Shown here: one piece after another, positions 19,351-28,546 of the stretch
Layout of the letters: each line of letters starts with the position of its first letter
Numbering within the stretch: position 1 is the stretch's first letter
Source: Mycobacterium sp. E740
GTDB lineage: Bacteria > Actinomycetota > Actinomycetes > Mycobacteriales > Mycobacteriaceae
NCBI RefSeq assembly: GCF_001672895.1
Contig: NZ_LZKP01000107.1
Coordinates: 1-64,000 of the forward strand
Direction of reading: 5' to 3'
DNA length: 64,000 nt
Position numbers and translations under genes: made by a program
The notes under the pieces: generated by a model
Databases searched by the model: none
What the model was told of the DNA's origin: nothing
Seen by the model: only the letters and a program-made list of their open reading frames with translations

Positions 19351-20250
19351 CTACTCGGCGAGCACCGCGCGCAGAATGTCGATCAGCTTGCCGGGCTGGT
19401 CGCTCTGCACCGAATGGCCGGAGTCCTCGACGGTCTGGACGTCCTTGAAGCCCGGCGCGTTGCGCGCGAACTCGTCGGCGTCGTCGTCGTTGACGAAGAA
19501 CGAGTTGGCGCCGCGTACCAACGTCGTCGGCACCGTGAGCCGCGGCACGTCGTCCCAGAGCCCCTCGAAGCCTTCGCCCTTGCGAATCGAGTCGTAGCGC
19601 CACGTCCAGGTGCCGTCGTCCAGCCGCTTGGCGTTGTGAAAGACCCCGCGGCGCAACGACTCCCGGTCACGGTGCGGCGCCGCGGCCACCGTCTTCTCCA
19701 GCATCGCGTCGAACGACGGGAACGTCCGGTCGCCCTGGACCAGCGCCACGGTGCCCTTCTGCGCCTCGGTCATCTCGGTGTGCCGCTCCGGCGCTGACGG
19801 CGTGACGTCGACGAGCACCAGTCGGCGCACCAACTCCGGCGCCTCGACCGCCAGCCGCAGCGCGGTCAGCCCGCCGAGCGACATTCCGACGACCAGGTCG
19901 GCATCCGGGGCGAGCGAGCGCACCACCGGTTCGATCGTGACCGCGTTGTGCTTGGGTCCGTAGTCGCCGTCGTCCCGCCATGCCGAGCGGCCGTGCCCGG
20001 GCAGGTCGATGGCCAGGGCCGGCTCGCCGAGCCCGACGATCACGGTGTCCCAGGTGTGGGCGTTCTGCCCGCCGCCGTGCAGGAAGACCACTCGCGGTGG
20101 CGCGTCACCGAACTTCAGCGCGCTGATCGGGCCCCTGTCGATGCGCTTGACCGCTGGCACCGTGTCGACGCCGGCTTGACGCGCGTTCTCCTCCATGAAG
20201 ATGAACTCGTCGAGCGCGGCCAGCTCGTCGTCAGCAGAGATATCGCTCAC
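19351..20250 (-). CDS. Alpha/beta hydrolase, Rv0045c-like esterase
   Basis: A 299-residue alpha/beta hydrolase. Oxyanion motif HGGGQNAHTWD near 75-85, nucleophile elbow GMSLGG (Ser near residue 154), and a catalytic His in the C-terminal EDSGHSVQSDQPGKL. It corresponds to M. tuberculosis Rv0045c, an esterase acting on short-chain and branched esters. The start is ATG 20250. An imperfect hairpin separates it from ino1 upstream, suggesting its own promoter or partial read-through. Confidence 0.93.
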   Translation of the reverse strand: MSDISADDELAALDEFIFMEENARQAGVDTVPAVKRIDRGPISALKFGDAPPRVVFLHGGGQNAHTWDTVIVGLGEPALAIDLPGHGRSAWRDDGDYGPKHNAVTIEPVVRSLAPDADLVVGMSLGGLTALRLAVEAPELVRRLVLVDVTPSAPERHTEMTEAQKGTVALVQGDRTFPSFDAMLEKTVAAAPHRDRESLRRGVFHNAKRLDDGTWTWRYDSIRKGEGFEGLWDDVPRLTVPTTLVRGANSFFVNDDDADEFARNAPGFKDVQTVEDSGHSVQSDQPGKLIDILRAVLAE

Positions 20251-20268
20251 GAAGCGACCCTATAGAAC

Positions 20269-20329
20269 GCCGAGACCGACGAAATGGCGGCCCGAGGGCG
20301 CACAAATCCGCCCAAACGTCGGTTTCGGC
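20269..20329 (-). terminator. Structured terminator-like hairpin downstream of ino1
   Basis: Outer arms gccgagaccgac (20269-20280) and gtcggtttcggc (20318-20329) pair with one G-U. Inside them a second stem forms (ggcgg near 20286-20290 with ccgcc near 20308-20312). It lies just past the ino1 stop on the minus strand and before the next gene on that strand, a good place for a terminator or attenuator. No U-tract. Confidence 0.5.
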
Positions 20330-20346
20330 GAAAAGCGAAAAGGAAG

Positions 20347-21423
20347 TCAGCCCTCGATGAAGCTTTCGAGCTGCACGCGTGCCACGTCGTCGGGGAGCTG
20401 CTTCGGCGGGCTCTTCATGAGGTAGGCCGACGCCGCCTCGACGGGGCCGCCGATGCCGCGGTCCTTGGCGATCTTCGCCGCGCGCACCGCGTCGATGATG
20501 ACGCCCGCGGAGTTCGGCGAATCCCACACCTCGAGCTTGTACTCCAGGTTCAGCGGCACGTCACCGAACGCGCGGCCCTCGAGCCGGACGTAGGCCCACT
20601 TGCGGTCGTCGAGCCAGCCGACGTGATCGGAGGGCCCGATGTGGACGTCCTTGGTGTTGAACTCGCGCTGCAGGTTGCTCGTGACGGCCTGGGTCTTGGA
20701 GATCTTCTTCGACTCCAGCCGCGAACGCTCGAGCATGTTGAGGAAGTCCATGTTGCCGCCGACGTTCAGCTGCATCGTGCGGTCCAGCTGCACGCCGCGG
20801 TCCTCGAACAACTTGGCCATCACGCGGTGGGTGATGGTCGCGCCGATCTGGCTCTTGATGTCGTCGCCGACGATCGGCACACCGGCGTCGGTGAACTTCT
20901 TGGCCCACTCGGGGTCGGAAGCGATGAACACCGGCAGCGCGTTGACGAACGCCACGCCGGCGTCGATCGCGCACTGCGCGTAGAACTTGTCGGCTTCCTC
21001 AGAACCGACCGGCAGGTAGGACACCAGCACGTCGACCTCGGCGTCCTTGAGCGCCTTGACGACGTCGACCGGATCGGAGTCGGACACCTCGATGGTGTCG
21101 GCGTAGTACTTGCCGATGCCGTCGAGGGTCGGGCCGCGCTGCACGGTGACGTTGGTCGGCGGCACGTCGGCGATCTTGATGGTGTTGTTCTCCGACGCGA
21201 AGATCGCTTCGGACAGGTCGAAGCCGACCTTCTTGGCGTCGACGTCGAACGCGGCGACGAACTTGACGTCGCGCACGTGGTAGGGGCCGAGGCGCACGTG
21301 CATCAGACCGGGCACGGTGGCTGCCTCATCGGCGTCCTGGTAATACTGCACGCCCTGTACGAGCGACGACGCGCAGTTGCCCACGCCGACAATCGCGACC
21401 CGCACCTCTCCGTTTGATGCCAT
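20347..21423 (-). CDS. ino1: Inositol-3-phosphate synthase
   Basis: A 358-residue myo-inositol-1(3)-phosphate synthase converting glucose-6-phosphate to inositol phosphate with an internal NAD+ redox cycle. It feeds phosphatidylinositol, PIM/LAM and mycothiol synthesis. The Rossmann motif [16 protein letters not shown] is at 8-23. Catalytic-core blocks [20 protein letters not shown] and [12 protein letters not shown] are typical of the archaeal/actinobacterial short form. It lies 37 bp after padR on the same strand and probably forms an operon with it, as Rv0047c-Rv0046c do in M. tuberculosis. A purine-rich ribosome site (AGGGAGA) precedes ATG 21423. Confidence 0.97.
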   Translation of the reverse strand: MASNGEVRVAIVGVGNCASSLVQGVQYYQDADEAATVPGLMHVRLGPYHVRDVKFVAAFDVDAKKVGFDLSEAIFASENNTIKIADVPPTNVTVQRGPTLDGIGKYYADTIEVSDSDPVDVVKALKDAEVDVLVSYLPVGSEEADKFYAQCAIDAGVAFVNALPVFIASDPEWAKKFTDAGVPIVGDDIKSQIGATITHRVMAKLFEDRGVQLDRTMQLNVGGNMDFLNMLERSRLESKKISKTQAVTSNLQREFNTKDVHIGPSDHVGWLDDRKWAYVRLEGRAFGDVPLNLEYKLEVWDSPNSAGVIIDAVRAAKIAKDRGIGGPVEAASAYLMKSPPKQLPDDVARVQLESFIEG

Positions 21424-21460
21424 GACGACTTTCTCCCTCTTCCCTACTGGTCGGTGTTCT

Positions 21461-22015
21461 CTACGGCTGCACTGTGTTGTCTGAGCGCTGCTGGCTCAGG
21501 CGTTCCGCCGCTATCAACTCGTTGAGCCATTTCACTTCGCGCTCGCTGGACTCCAACCCGAGCTGATGGAGCTGCCGGGTGTATCGGTCGATCGAGCTAC
21601 TGGCCCGCGCGACGGCTTCACGCAAACCCTCACGGCGTTCCTCTACCTGACGACGACGCCCCTCCAGGATCCGCATCCGGGCCTCGGCCGGGGTGCGGTT
21701 GAAGAAGGCGAGGTGGACGCCGAAACCGTCGTCGGAGAAGTTCTGGGGGCCGGTGTCGGCCACCAACTCGGCGAAGCGCTGCTTGCCTTCTTCGGTGAGT
21801 TGGTAGACGCGGCGTGCGCGGCGCATCTTCGGGGTGCCGTCCGGCGCCGCGTCCTCGACGATGAGTGCGTCGATCTGCATGCGCCGCAGCGCGGGGTACA
21901 GCGAACCGTAGGAGAACGCCCGGAAGGCGCCCAGCAGCCCGGTCAACCGTTTACGCAGCTCGTAGCCGTGCATCGGCGATTCCAGTAGGAGTCCCAGGAT
22001 GGCCAACTCGAGCAC
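21461..22015 (-). CDS. PadR-family transcriptional regulator (Rv0047c-like)
   Basis: A 184-residue PadR regulator. The winged-helix domain comes first ([45 protein letters not shown], 3-47), with the [20 protein letters not shown] wing. A C-terminal dimerisation helix pair follows (about 115-175). It is probably autoregulatory and is encoded directly upstream of ino1, so control of inositol supply is a reasonable inference. A palindrome at 22083-22105 lies 68 bp upstream of its start and could be an operator. Confidence 0.93.
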   Translation of the reverse strand: MLELAILGLLLESPMHGYELRKRLTGLLGAFRAFSYGSLYPALRRMQIDALIVEDAAPDGTPKMRRARRVYQLTEEGKQRFAELVADTGPQNFSDDGFGVHLAFFNRTPAEARMRILEGRRRQVEERREGLREAVARASSSIDRYTRQLHQLGLESSEREVKWLNELIAAERLSQQRSDNTVQP

Positions 22016-22082
22016 CGAGACACCCCCTCCCCGAAATCGCAGCCCGCTCCGTTACGGCGGTCCGACACCTCGCACCATAGTA

Positions 22083-22105
22083 TCGCGCCGATATATTCGG
22101 CGCGA
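22083..22105. promoter_or_regulatory. Perfect 9-bp inverted repeat: padR operator or terminator of the upstream gene
   Basis: Arms tcgcgccga (22083-22091) and tcggcgcga (22097-22105) are exact inverted repeats around tatat. On the minus strand it sits 34 bp past the stop of the DUF1707 gene and 68 bp before the padR ATG. As RNA it would make a stable GC hairpin with an AU loop (terminator without U-tract). As DNA it has the dyad geometry of a winged-helix operator. Confidence 0.5.
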
Positions 22106-22138
22106 ACGACGGGTTACCGTACCGCGAACATCCGGACG

Positions 22139-23002
22139 TCAGCCGGGGTAGTGGATTTGCTTGACCGTGCCGTCGCCGGCCAGCGCGATGTAGCCGCTGC
22201 CGAAATCGCTGGAGACGTACACGTCGATGGACAGCGCGCCGGGTGTGGTCGGGTCGGTCGCCGGATCGATGGTGAGGTAGGTGTTCTCGACGTCGGCGGC
22301 CTTCATGCCCAGCGTCTCGGGGGCGCCGCGCAGGACGCCGACGACGGCCTTGGCGTCGAATTTGCTCAAGTCGACCTCGACGGCGTTGCTGGTCTTGGAA
22401 CTCGAGGTCGGATCGTCCCACCCGCCGCGGTAGGTGTAGTTCAGCTCGCGCCGGTCCTCGGTCGGATCGGGCCGGGTCAGCGACGCGTAGTCCGGGTAGA
22501 CGACGAGGCGGTAGCCGTTGGTGTCGCCGAACCGTTGTTTCATCTGCTCGATGAGCCCGGTCAGCCCGCCCAGCGAGTGCAACTGCTTGGGCGGGGTGAG
22601 CACCACCGGGGTGATGCCGTCGGACTTGGCGCCCGGGTCGGAGGTGAAGTTCAGCGGCGACGGGGTGTTGCCGTACAGGCCCCAGCCAATCGCGATGCCG
22701 AGCACCACCAGCACGGCGGCCACCGCGATTCGCAGGCCCCAGCCGTTGCCCGGCATCGGCAATCGCGGCTTGCGCAGCGTGGGGAGCTGCACCGGCGCGT
22801 TGTTGGTCTGCAGGTCGGACACCAGCGACTGCAGTTCGCCGAGCGTGGCGGCCGTGGTCGCGGCCTTCACCCGCTCGCCGTGTTCGGTCATCGACAGCTG
22901 ACCTTCGCTCAGCGCGCTGTCGAGGATCTGGCATGTGTCGTTGCGGTCGCTGTCCTTCGCCCGCGTTCCAGCCGTCTGCCGTCCGGAGCCAGTCGCTGCC
23001 AC
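22139..23002 (-). CDS. DUF1707 membrane protein (Rv0048c-like)
   Basis: A 287-residue protein. The N-terminal DUF1707 domain (about 10-65; AKDSDRNDTCQILDSALSEG, GQLSMTEHGERVKAA, GELQSLVSDL) is followed by one transmembrane helix near 93-112 (RIAVAAVLVVLGIAIGWGLYG). An extracytoplasmic domain of about 170 residues ends in GDGTVKQIHYPG. It resembles M. tuberculosis Rv0048c in order, length (289 there, by recall) and opening residues. I chose GTG 23002 for that reason; no strong ribosome site is visible. The start is 24 bp after the thioesterase stop, so the two genes are probably cotranscribed. Function unknown. Confidence 0.85.
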   Translation of the reverse strand: MAATGSGRQTAGTRAKDSDRNDTCQILDSALSEGQLSMTEHGERVKAATTAATLGELQSLVSDLQTNNAPVQLPTLRKPRLPMPGNGWGLRIAVAAVLVVLGIAIGWGLYGNTPSPLNFTSDPGAKSDGITPVVLTPPKQLHSLGGLTGLIEQMKQRFGDTNGYRLVVYPDYASLTRPDPTEDRRELNYTYRGGWDDPTSSSKTSNAVEVDLSKFDAKAVVGVLRGAPETLGMKAADVENTYLTIDPATDPTTPGALSIDVYVSSDFGSGYIALAGDGTVKQIHYPG

Positions 23003-23025
23003 GTCGATGATCGTAGAAGCAACGG

Positions 23026-23862
23026 TCAGCGGATGAGTCCCTGGGAAGTCAGAACCGCCAGCAGCGACCCGTCGTCGCTGCGCAGCGAGCCGTACGCGGA
23101 GACGCCTCCGCTGGCGACCGAGCCGCGCGCCTCCAGCAACCGCCACGCGGTCGACGGAACCAGGTGCGCGCCGGGCTGCCACACGAGGCTGAGGTCGAGG
23201 CTCAGCAGCCACGAGTCGACGAAGCCGCTGACCTTGCCAGGCGCGTCGAAGAGGTGGGCGTCGGCGTGCAGCACGTCGGCGACCTGTGGATGAGCGAGCG
23301 GGTCACCGGCCAGGGTGCCGGCAGCTGTGCGCACCCAGAGCGCCACCTCGGGCCGACGGTCCGCGAACTGGGTGAGGCCGGCCGGGTAGTCCACGCCGCG
23401 ACGCTCGGCGAACCGCAGTGACGGGTACTCGTCGGCGATCCAGCCCAGCGACGGCAGCGTCGACGGGTCCGAAAGCGGCGTGGGGTAGCGCTCGAACGGG
23501 ATCGGCGCGTCGACCGACGGCGGCCCGAGCCAGCCGTCGGCGAACCAGCTGTTCGCCATGAGGATCGTGCGGCCACGCTGCCGGACGGTGGCTTCGACGG
23601 CCGCAGCCGTGCGCCCGCCGCGGATGGTGCGCACGTCGAGTTCGAGCGGACCGGGAATGCCCGCCTCGACGAACGTCACCGACAACGACGCGGCCGCCAG
23701 GTGACCGCTGTGCTCGAACATCGCGGCGAGCGCGAGCGCGGAGGTGTAGCCGCCGAAGGCGCGACCGTCGAAGCACCAGTGCTCGGGAAGCTCGCGGGTG
23801 AAACAGCTCGCGCCCTCGGCGGCCGGTCCACCGTCGAGGGCGAAGTCGCGCCCGTGCAGCAT
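23026..23862 (-). CDS. Thioesterase-family (double hotdog, TesB-like) protein
   Basis: A 278-residue protein with the layout of acyl-CoA thioesterase family 4HBT_3. The N-terminal hotdog has HWCFDGRAFGGYTSALALAAM and SLSVTFVEAGIPGPLELDVRTIRGGRTAA. The C-terminal hotdog has DSWLLSLDLSLVWQPGAHLVPSTAW and RSDDGSLLAVLTSQGLIR. It likely hydrolyses an acyl-CoA thioester; the acyl chain is unknown. ATG 23862 is preceded by a strong ribosome site (AAGGAG, 6-base spacing) and preferred over ATG 23934. It lies upstream of the DUF1707 gene on the same strand and divergent from the DUF5318-ponA1 operon. Confidence 0.85.
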   Translation of the reverse strand: MLHGRDFALDGGPAAEGASCFTRELPEHWCFDGRAFGGYTSALALAAMFEHSGHLAAASLSVTFVEAGIPGPLELDVRTIRGGRTAAAVEATVRQRGRTILMANSWFADGWLGPPSVDAPIPFERYPTPLSDPSTLPSLGWIADEYPSLRFAERRGVDYPAGLTQFADRRPEVALWVRTAAGTLAGDPLAHPQVADVLHADAHLFDAPGKVSGFVDSWLLSLDLSLVWQPGAHLVPSTAWRLLEARGSVASGGVSAYGSLRSDDGSLLAVLTSQGLIR

Positions 23863-23971
23863 GAAGTTCTCCTTGACTCGCCAGGCGGATCGCCAGATCA
23901 CACACCATAGAGAAGGACCGGACAGTGCCGTCACGCTCCGGCAGTCGGGTGGCCGACGTACTCTGGTCCTC

Positions 23972-24406
23972 GTGCGATTGCAGCGGCAGGTGGTGGACTA
24001 CGCGCTCCGGCGACGGTCGCTGCTGGCGGAGGTCTATTCGGGGCGCACCGGCGTCTCCGATGTCTGCGACGCCAACCCCTATCTGCTGCGCGCCGCCAAG
24101 TTCCACGGCAAGCCCAGTTCGGTGACATGCCCGATCTGCCGCAAGGAACAGCTCACCCTGGTGTCATGGGTCTTCGGCGACCATTTGGGCCCGGTATCGG
24201 GTTCGGCGCGGACCGCCGAGGAGTTGGTCCTGCTGGCAACGCGCTATGACGAGTTCTCCGTACACGTGGTGGAGGTATGCCGAACCTGCAGCTGGAATCA
24301 CCTGGTCAAGTCCTATGTGCTCGGCGCGATCCCGCCAACCGGAGGTTCGCGGGGGTCACGCAGCACTCGAGCCGCGCGCGACCGTGCGCGCACGGCCAGT
24401 GAATAG
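23972..24406 (+). CDS. DUF5318 zinc-ribbon-like protein (Rv0049-like)
   Basis: A 144-residue protein with two Cys pairs, CPIC near residue 50 and CRTC near 102, typical of a small zinc-binding fold. It begins MRLQRQVVDYALRRRSLLAEV and ends in a basic tail. It corresponds to M. tuberculosis Rv0049 (DUF5318). The start is GTG 23972, matching the conserved opening. Its stop lies inside the first codons of ponA1 (8-bp overlap, GTGAATAG), so it is translationally coupled to the main septal/elongation transglycosylase. Function unknown; the coupling suggests a cell-wall role. Confidence 0.9.
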   Translation: MRLQRQVVDYALRRRSLLAEVYSGRTGVSDVCDANPYLLRAAKFHGKPSSVTCPICRKEQLTLVSWVFGDHLGPVSGSARTAEELVLLATRYDEFSVHVVEVCRTCSWNHLVKSYVLGAIPPTGGSRGSRSTRAARDRARTASE

Positions 24407-26888
24407 CGAAGGGCGCCACGACCGGTCAGACAAAGATGTCCGTTCCGGAAGCGGGGCTGAAGGTGTGAGCGCGCGAGGGTCCCGGCCCGCGAATCGGCCG
24501 CCCGACGATCGGCACACCACGGTGCTGCCGCCCGTCCGCGAGGCGCGACCGCCGCACCTTCGCGACCCGGTCGACGTCGTCAAGGCGGCGCTGGACGGCA
24601 CTCCACCGCCCAAGCCGCCGCCTCCGCGACCCCCGCGTCGGCCACCCGGTGGCGGCGGCCCGCCGAGCGGTCCGTCGGGTCCGCGCCCGAGCCTGTCCCA
24701 GCAGATCAACTGGAAGTGGGTGCGCCGGGGGCTGTTCGCGGCCGCGGCCGTGTTCATCGTGCTGCCGCTGATCACGTTCGCGATGGCCTACGCGATCGTC
24801 GACGTGCCCCAGCCGGGTGACATCCGCACCAGCCAGGTGTCGACGATCCTGGCCAGCGACGGCAGCGAACTTGCGAAAATCGTTCCGCCCGAAGGCAATC
24901 GCGTCGACGTCAACATCGACCAGATCCCGGTGCAGGCCCGCAACGCGGTGATGGCCGCCGAGGACCGCGACTTCTACTCCAATCCAGGGTTCTCGTTCAC
25001 CGGCTTCGGACGCGCGATCAAGAACAACCTGTTCGGCGGGGACCTGCAGGGCGGGTCGACGATCACCCAGCAGTACGTCAAGAACGCGCTCGTCGGTTCC
25101 GAACGCGCCGGCGTCGGCGGCCTCGTCCGCAAGGCCAAGGAGCTGGTCATCTCGACGAAGATGTCCGGCCAGTGGTCCAAAGACCAGGTCCTGCAGTCGT
25201 ATCTGAACATCATCTACTTCGGCCGCGGCTCCTACGGCATCGCGGCGGCGTCGAAGGCGTACTTCAACAAGCCGGTCGAGCAGCTCAACGTCGCCGAGAG
25301 CGCGCTGCTGGCCGCGCTGATCCAGCGGCCTTCCGGCCTCGACCCGGCGGTCAACCTCGACGGTGCCACCGCGCGGTGGAACTGGGTGCTCGACGGCATG
25401 GTCGAGATCGGCGCACTGTCGCCCGAAGAGCGTGCCGCGCAGGTGTTCCCGCCGACGGTCCCGCCGGATCTGGCGCGGTCCGAGAACCAGACGACCGGAC
25501 CGAACGGGTTGATCGAGCGCCAGGTGCAGAAGGAACTGCTCGACCTGTTCGACATCAACGAGCAGACGTTGAACACCGAAGGCCTGCAGATCACCACGAC
25601 GATCGACCCGAACGCGCAGGCCGCCGCGGAAGAGGCGGCCAAGGAGTACCTCGACGGCCAGGACCCGGACATGCGCACGGCGATCGTGTCGATCGATCCG
25701 CGCACCGGCGGAGTGAAGGCGTACTACGGCGGCACGGACGCCAACGGGTTCGACTTCGCCCAGGCGGGCCTGCCGACGGGGTCGTCGTTCAAGGTGTTCG
25801 CGTTGATCGCCGCGCTGCAGCAGGGCATGGGCCTGGGCACCCAGGTCGACAGTTCTCCGTTGGAAGTCAACGGGATCAAGATCACCAACGTGGAGGGTGC
25901 CGGCTGCGGCACCTGCAACATCGCCGAGGCGCTGAAGCGCTCGCTCAACACCAGCTACTACCGCCTGATGCTGAAGCTTAAGAACGGGCCCGAGGACGTC
26001 GCCGATGCGGCCCACCAGGCCGGTATCGCCGAGAGCTTCCCGGGTGTCGACCACACGCTTTCCGAGGACGGCCAGGGTGGTCCGCCGAACAACGGAATCG
26101 TGCTGGGCCAGTACCAGACCCGGGTCATCGACATGGCGTCGGCCTACGCGACGTTGGCCGCTTCCGGCGTGTACCACAAGCCGCACTTCGTGCAGAAGGT
26201 CGTCAACTCCGAGGGCGAGGTGCTGTTCGACGCGGCACAACAGGACAACTCGGGTGAGCAGCGCATCGACAAGAAGGTGGCCGACAACGTGACCGCGGCG
26301 ATGCAGCCGATCGCCGCCTACTCCAACGGGCACTCACTGGCCGGCGGCCGTCCGTCGGCGGCCAAGACGGGCACCAACCAGCTCGGCGACACCGGCGCCA
26401 ACCGGGACGCGTGGATGGTCGGCTACACCCCGTCGCTGTCGACCGCGGTCTGGGTGGGCACGACCGAAGGCACCAAGCCACTGGAGAACAAGTGGGGTTC
26501 GCCGGTCTACGGTTCCGGTCTGCCGTCTGACATCTGGAAGGCCACGATGGACGGTGCGCTGGAGGGCACGGACACCGAGTCGTTCCCCAAGCCCGAGTCG
26601 ATCGGCGGTTACGCGGGCGTCCCGCAGGCGCCGCCGCCGCCCCCGTCGACAACGGCTCCGCCGTCGGAGCTGGCGCCGCCGTCCCCGACCGTCATCCAGC
26701 CGACCATCGAAGTCGCGCCGGGCATCACGATCCCGTGGGGCCCGCCGACGACGGTGCCCATCGGCCCGCCTCCGCCGGCCCCCGCCCCGGGTCAGCCCGT
26801 CGCGCCCGCGCCGGGCCCCGTCGGAGCGCCGGCGCCAGGACCGGTCGGAGCACCCGTCGCGCCCGGTGCGCCGCTGCCGCCTCCGTGA
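24399..26888 (+). CDS. ponA1: Bifunctional class A penicillin-binding protein PonA1
   Basis: An 829-residue peptidoglycan glycosyltransferase/transpeptidase. A cytoplasmic Pro-rich tail of about 105 residues precedes a transmembrane helix (about 110-132) and the GT51 domain, with catalytic E188 in AAEDRDFYSN and the GGSTITQQYVKN motif. The transpeptidase domain has SxxK with Ser462 and K465 (GSSFK), SLN, and KTG at 656-658. A Pro-rich C-terminal tail (PPPPPSTTAPPSELAPP and PVAPAPGPVGAPAPGP repeats) ends it. Start GTG 24399 gives protein NSEGRHDRS. In mycobacteria PonA1 binds RipA and is regulated by PknB phosphorylation of its cytoplasmic tail. Overlaps DUF5318 upstream and the GT87 gene downstream. 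Confidence 0.97.
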   Translation: MNSEGRHDRSDKDVRSGSGAEGVSARGSRPANRPPDDRHTTVLPPVREARPPHLRDPVDVVKAALDGTPPPKPPPPRPPRRPPGGGGPPSGPSGPRPSLSQQINWKWVRRGLFAAAAVFIVLPLITFAMAYAIVDVPQPGDIRTSQVSTILASDGSELAKIVPPEGNRVDVNIDQIPVQARNAVMAAEDRDFYSNPGFSFTGFGRAIKNNLFGGDLQGGSTITQQYVKNALVGSERAGVGGLVRKAKELVISTKMSGQWSKDQVLQSYLNIIYFGRGSYGIAAASKAYFNKPVEQLNVAESALLAALIQRPSGLDPAVNLDGATARWNWVLDGMVEIGALSPEERAAQVFPPTVPPDLARSENQTTGPNGLIERQVQKELLDLFDINEQTLNTEGLQITTTIDPNAQAAAEEAAKEYLDGQDPDMRTAIVSIDPRTGGVKAYYGGTDANGFDFAQAGLPTGSSFKVFALIAALQQGMGLGTQVDSSPLEVNGIKITNVEGAGCGTCNIAEALKRSLNTSYYRLMLKLKNGPEDVADAAHQAGIAESFPGVDHTLSEDGQGGPPNNGIVLGQYQTRVIDMASAYATLAASGVYHKPHFVQKVVNSEGEVLFDAAQQDNSGEQRIDKKVADNVTAAMQPIAAYSNGHSLAGGRPSAAKTGTNQLGDTGANRDAWMVGYTPSLSTAVWVGTTEGTKPLENKWGSPVYGSGLPSDIWKATMDGALEGTDTESFPKPESIGGYAGVPQAPPPPPSTTAPPSELAPPSPTVIQPTIEVAPGITIPWGPPTTVPIGPPPPAPAPGQPVAPAPGPVGAPAPGPVGAPVAPGAPLPPP

Positions 26889-28546
26889 CCGAAGTGGGGG
26901 ATGAGTCGGCGCTGTCGGTTGAGCCGGTGTCGCCCGGCAACCTCGCGCGCGACCTCAGAAGTCTGGACGACCGCGACCTGCCGAGCCGTACCGACGCGAT
27001 CGGTGCGGCGCTGTCCGACGTCATCGGCGGCCCAGTCGGCAGGCATGCGCTGATCGGCAGGCAGCGGTTTCTGACGCCGTTGCGGGTGATGCTGATCATC
27101 GCGCTGGTGTTCCTGGCGCTCGGCTACTCGACGAAGGCCGCGTGCCTGCAGACCACCGGCACTGGGACTGCCGACCAGCGGGTCGGCAACTGGGACAACC
27201 AGCGCGCGTACTACGAACTGTGCTACTCCGACACGGTTCCGCTCTACACCGCCGAACTGTTGAATCTCGGCAAGTTCCCGTACAAGTCGAGCTGGGTGGA
27301 GAAGGACGCCGACGGAAAGCCGCGAATCCAGTACGACGGCAACATCGCGGTGCGCTACATGGAGTATCCGGTGCTGACCGGGATCTACCAGTACCTGTCG
27401 ATGTCGTTGGCCAAGACGTACACGGCGCTGACGAAACTGGGGGCGGCGCCGATCATCGCCGAGGTCGTGATGTTCTTCAACATCGCCGCGTTGGGGCTGG
27501 CGCTGGCATGGCTGGTGACGGTGTGGGCGACGTCGCGGTTGGCGGGTTCGCGGCGGGTGTGGGATGCCGCGTTGGTGGCGGCGTCGCCGTTGGTGATCTT
27601 TCAGATGTTCACCAATTTCGACGCGCTGGCAACGGCTTTCGCGACCGGTGCACTGTTGGCGTGGGCGCGGCGCAAGCCGGTGTTGGCCGGCACGCTGATC
27701 GGGTTGGGCGTGGCGGCGAAGCTGTATCCGCTGTTGCTGTTGGCGCCGTTGGCGGTGTTGGCGGTGCGCACCGGCAAGCTGCGCGAGGTCGGTCGGTGCG
27801 CGGTGGCCGCCGTCGTGGCGTGGTTGGTGGTCAACCTGCCGATCATGGTGCTGTTCCCGCGGGGTTGGTCGGAGTTCTTCCGGCTCAACACTCGTCGCGG
27901 TGACGACATGGATTCGCTCTACAACGTGGTGAAGTCGTTCACCGGCTGGCGGGGGTTCGACCCGGATCTCGGCTTCTGGCAGCCGCCGACGGTGACCAAC
28001 ATCGTCTCTGTGACGCTGTTCGTGTCGTGTTGCATCGCAATCGGTTACATCGCGTTGACGGCCAGGCGGCGGCCGCGGGTGGCGCAGGTGGCGTTTCTGG
28101 TGGTCGCGGCGTTCCTGTTGACGAACAAGGTGTGGAGCCCGCAGTTCTCGCTGTGGCTGGTGCCGCTGGCGGTGCTGGCGGTGCCGCATCGACGAATCCT
28201 GTTGGCGTGGATGACGATCGACGCGCTGGTGTGGGTGCCCCGGATGCTGTACCTCTACGGGGAGGCGAACATGGGGCTGCCCGAGCAGCCGTTCACGATC
28301 ACGGTGCTGCTGCGTGACGTCGCGGTGGTGGGCCTGTGCGCATTGGTCATTCGCGAGATCTACCGCCCGGAACTGGACCTGGTCCGCGCCCGTGGCGTGG
28401 TCGACGACCCGGCGGGCGGAGTGTTCGATCGCGCTCCGGACGCGCCGCCGCGCTGGCTGCCGGACTGGCTGCGACCCGAGGCGTCGAGACTGCGCACCGA
28501 TCGCGAATCTGCGGAAGATCGCGATCTGGCCGCAGTCTCGAGCTAG
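26885..28546 (+). CDS. GT87-type polytopic glycosyltransferase (Rv0051-like)
   Basis: A 553-residue membrane protein with about 10-12 transmembrane helices, starting with a helix near 63-82 (VMLIIALVFLALGYSTKA). A large extracytoplasmic loop near 83-160 holds DxD-like acidic residues. The rest has the VVWATSRLAGSRR / MFTNFDALATAFATGALLAWARRKPVLAGTLIGLGVAAKLYPLLLL pattern of the GT87 (DUF2029) polyprenyl-phosphate mannosyltransferase group. M. tuberculosis Rv0051 holds the same place. GTG 26885 overlaps the ponA1 TGA (GTGA). The donor is probably a polyprenyl-phosphate sugar; donor and acceptor are unknown. Confidence 0.85.
   Translation: MTEVGDESALSVEPVSPGNLARDLRSLDDRDLPSRTDAIGAALSDVIGGPVGRHALIGRQRFLTPLRVMLIIALVFLALGYSTKAACLQTTGTGTADQRVGNWDNQRAYYELCYSDTVPLYTAELLNLGKFPYKSSWVEKDADGKPRIQYDGNIAVRYMEYPVLTGIYQYLSMSLAKTYTALTKLGAAPIIAEVVMFFNIAALGLALAWLVTVWATSRLAGSRRVWDAALVAASPLVIFQMFTNFDALATAFATGALLAWARRKPVLAGTLIGLGVAAKLYPLLLLAPLAVLAVRTGKLREVGRCAVAAVVAWLVVNLPIMVLFPRGWSEFFRLNTRRGDDMDSLYNVVKSFTGWRGFDPDLGFWQPPTVTNIVSVTLFVSCCIAIGYIALTARRRPRVAQVAFLVVAAFLLTNKVWSPQFSLWLVPLAVLAVPHRRILLAWMTIDALVWVPRMLYLYGEANMGLPEQPFTITVLLRDVAVVGLCALVIREIYRPELDLVRARGVVDDPAGGVFDRAPDAPPRWLPDWLRPEASRLRTDRESAEDRDLAAVSS

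Noticed and set aside
24426-26333. Long antisense open frame over ponA1
   Set aside because: Shadow of a high-GC gene with clear PBP motifs; product has only repetitive Arg/Leu/Val composition.
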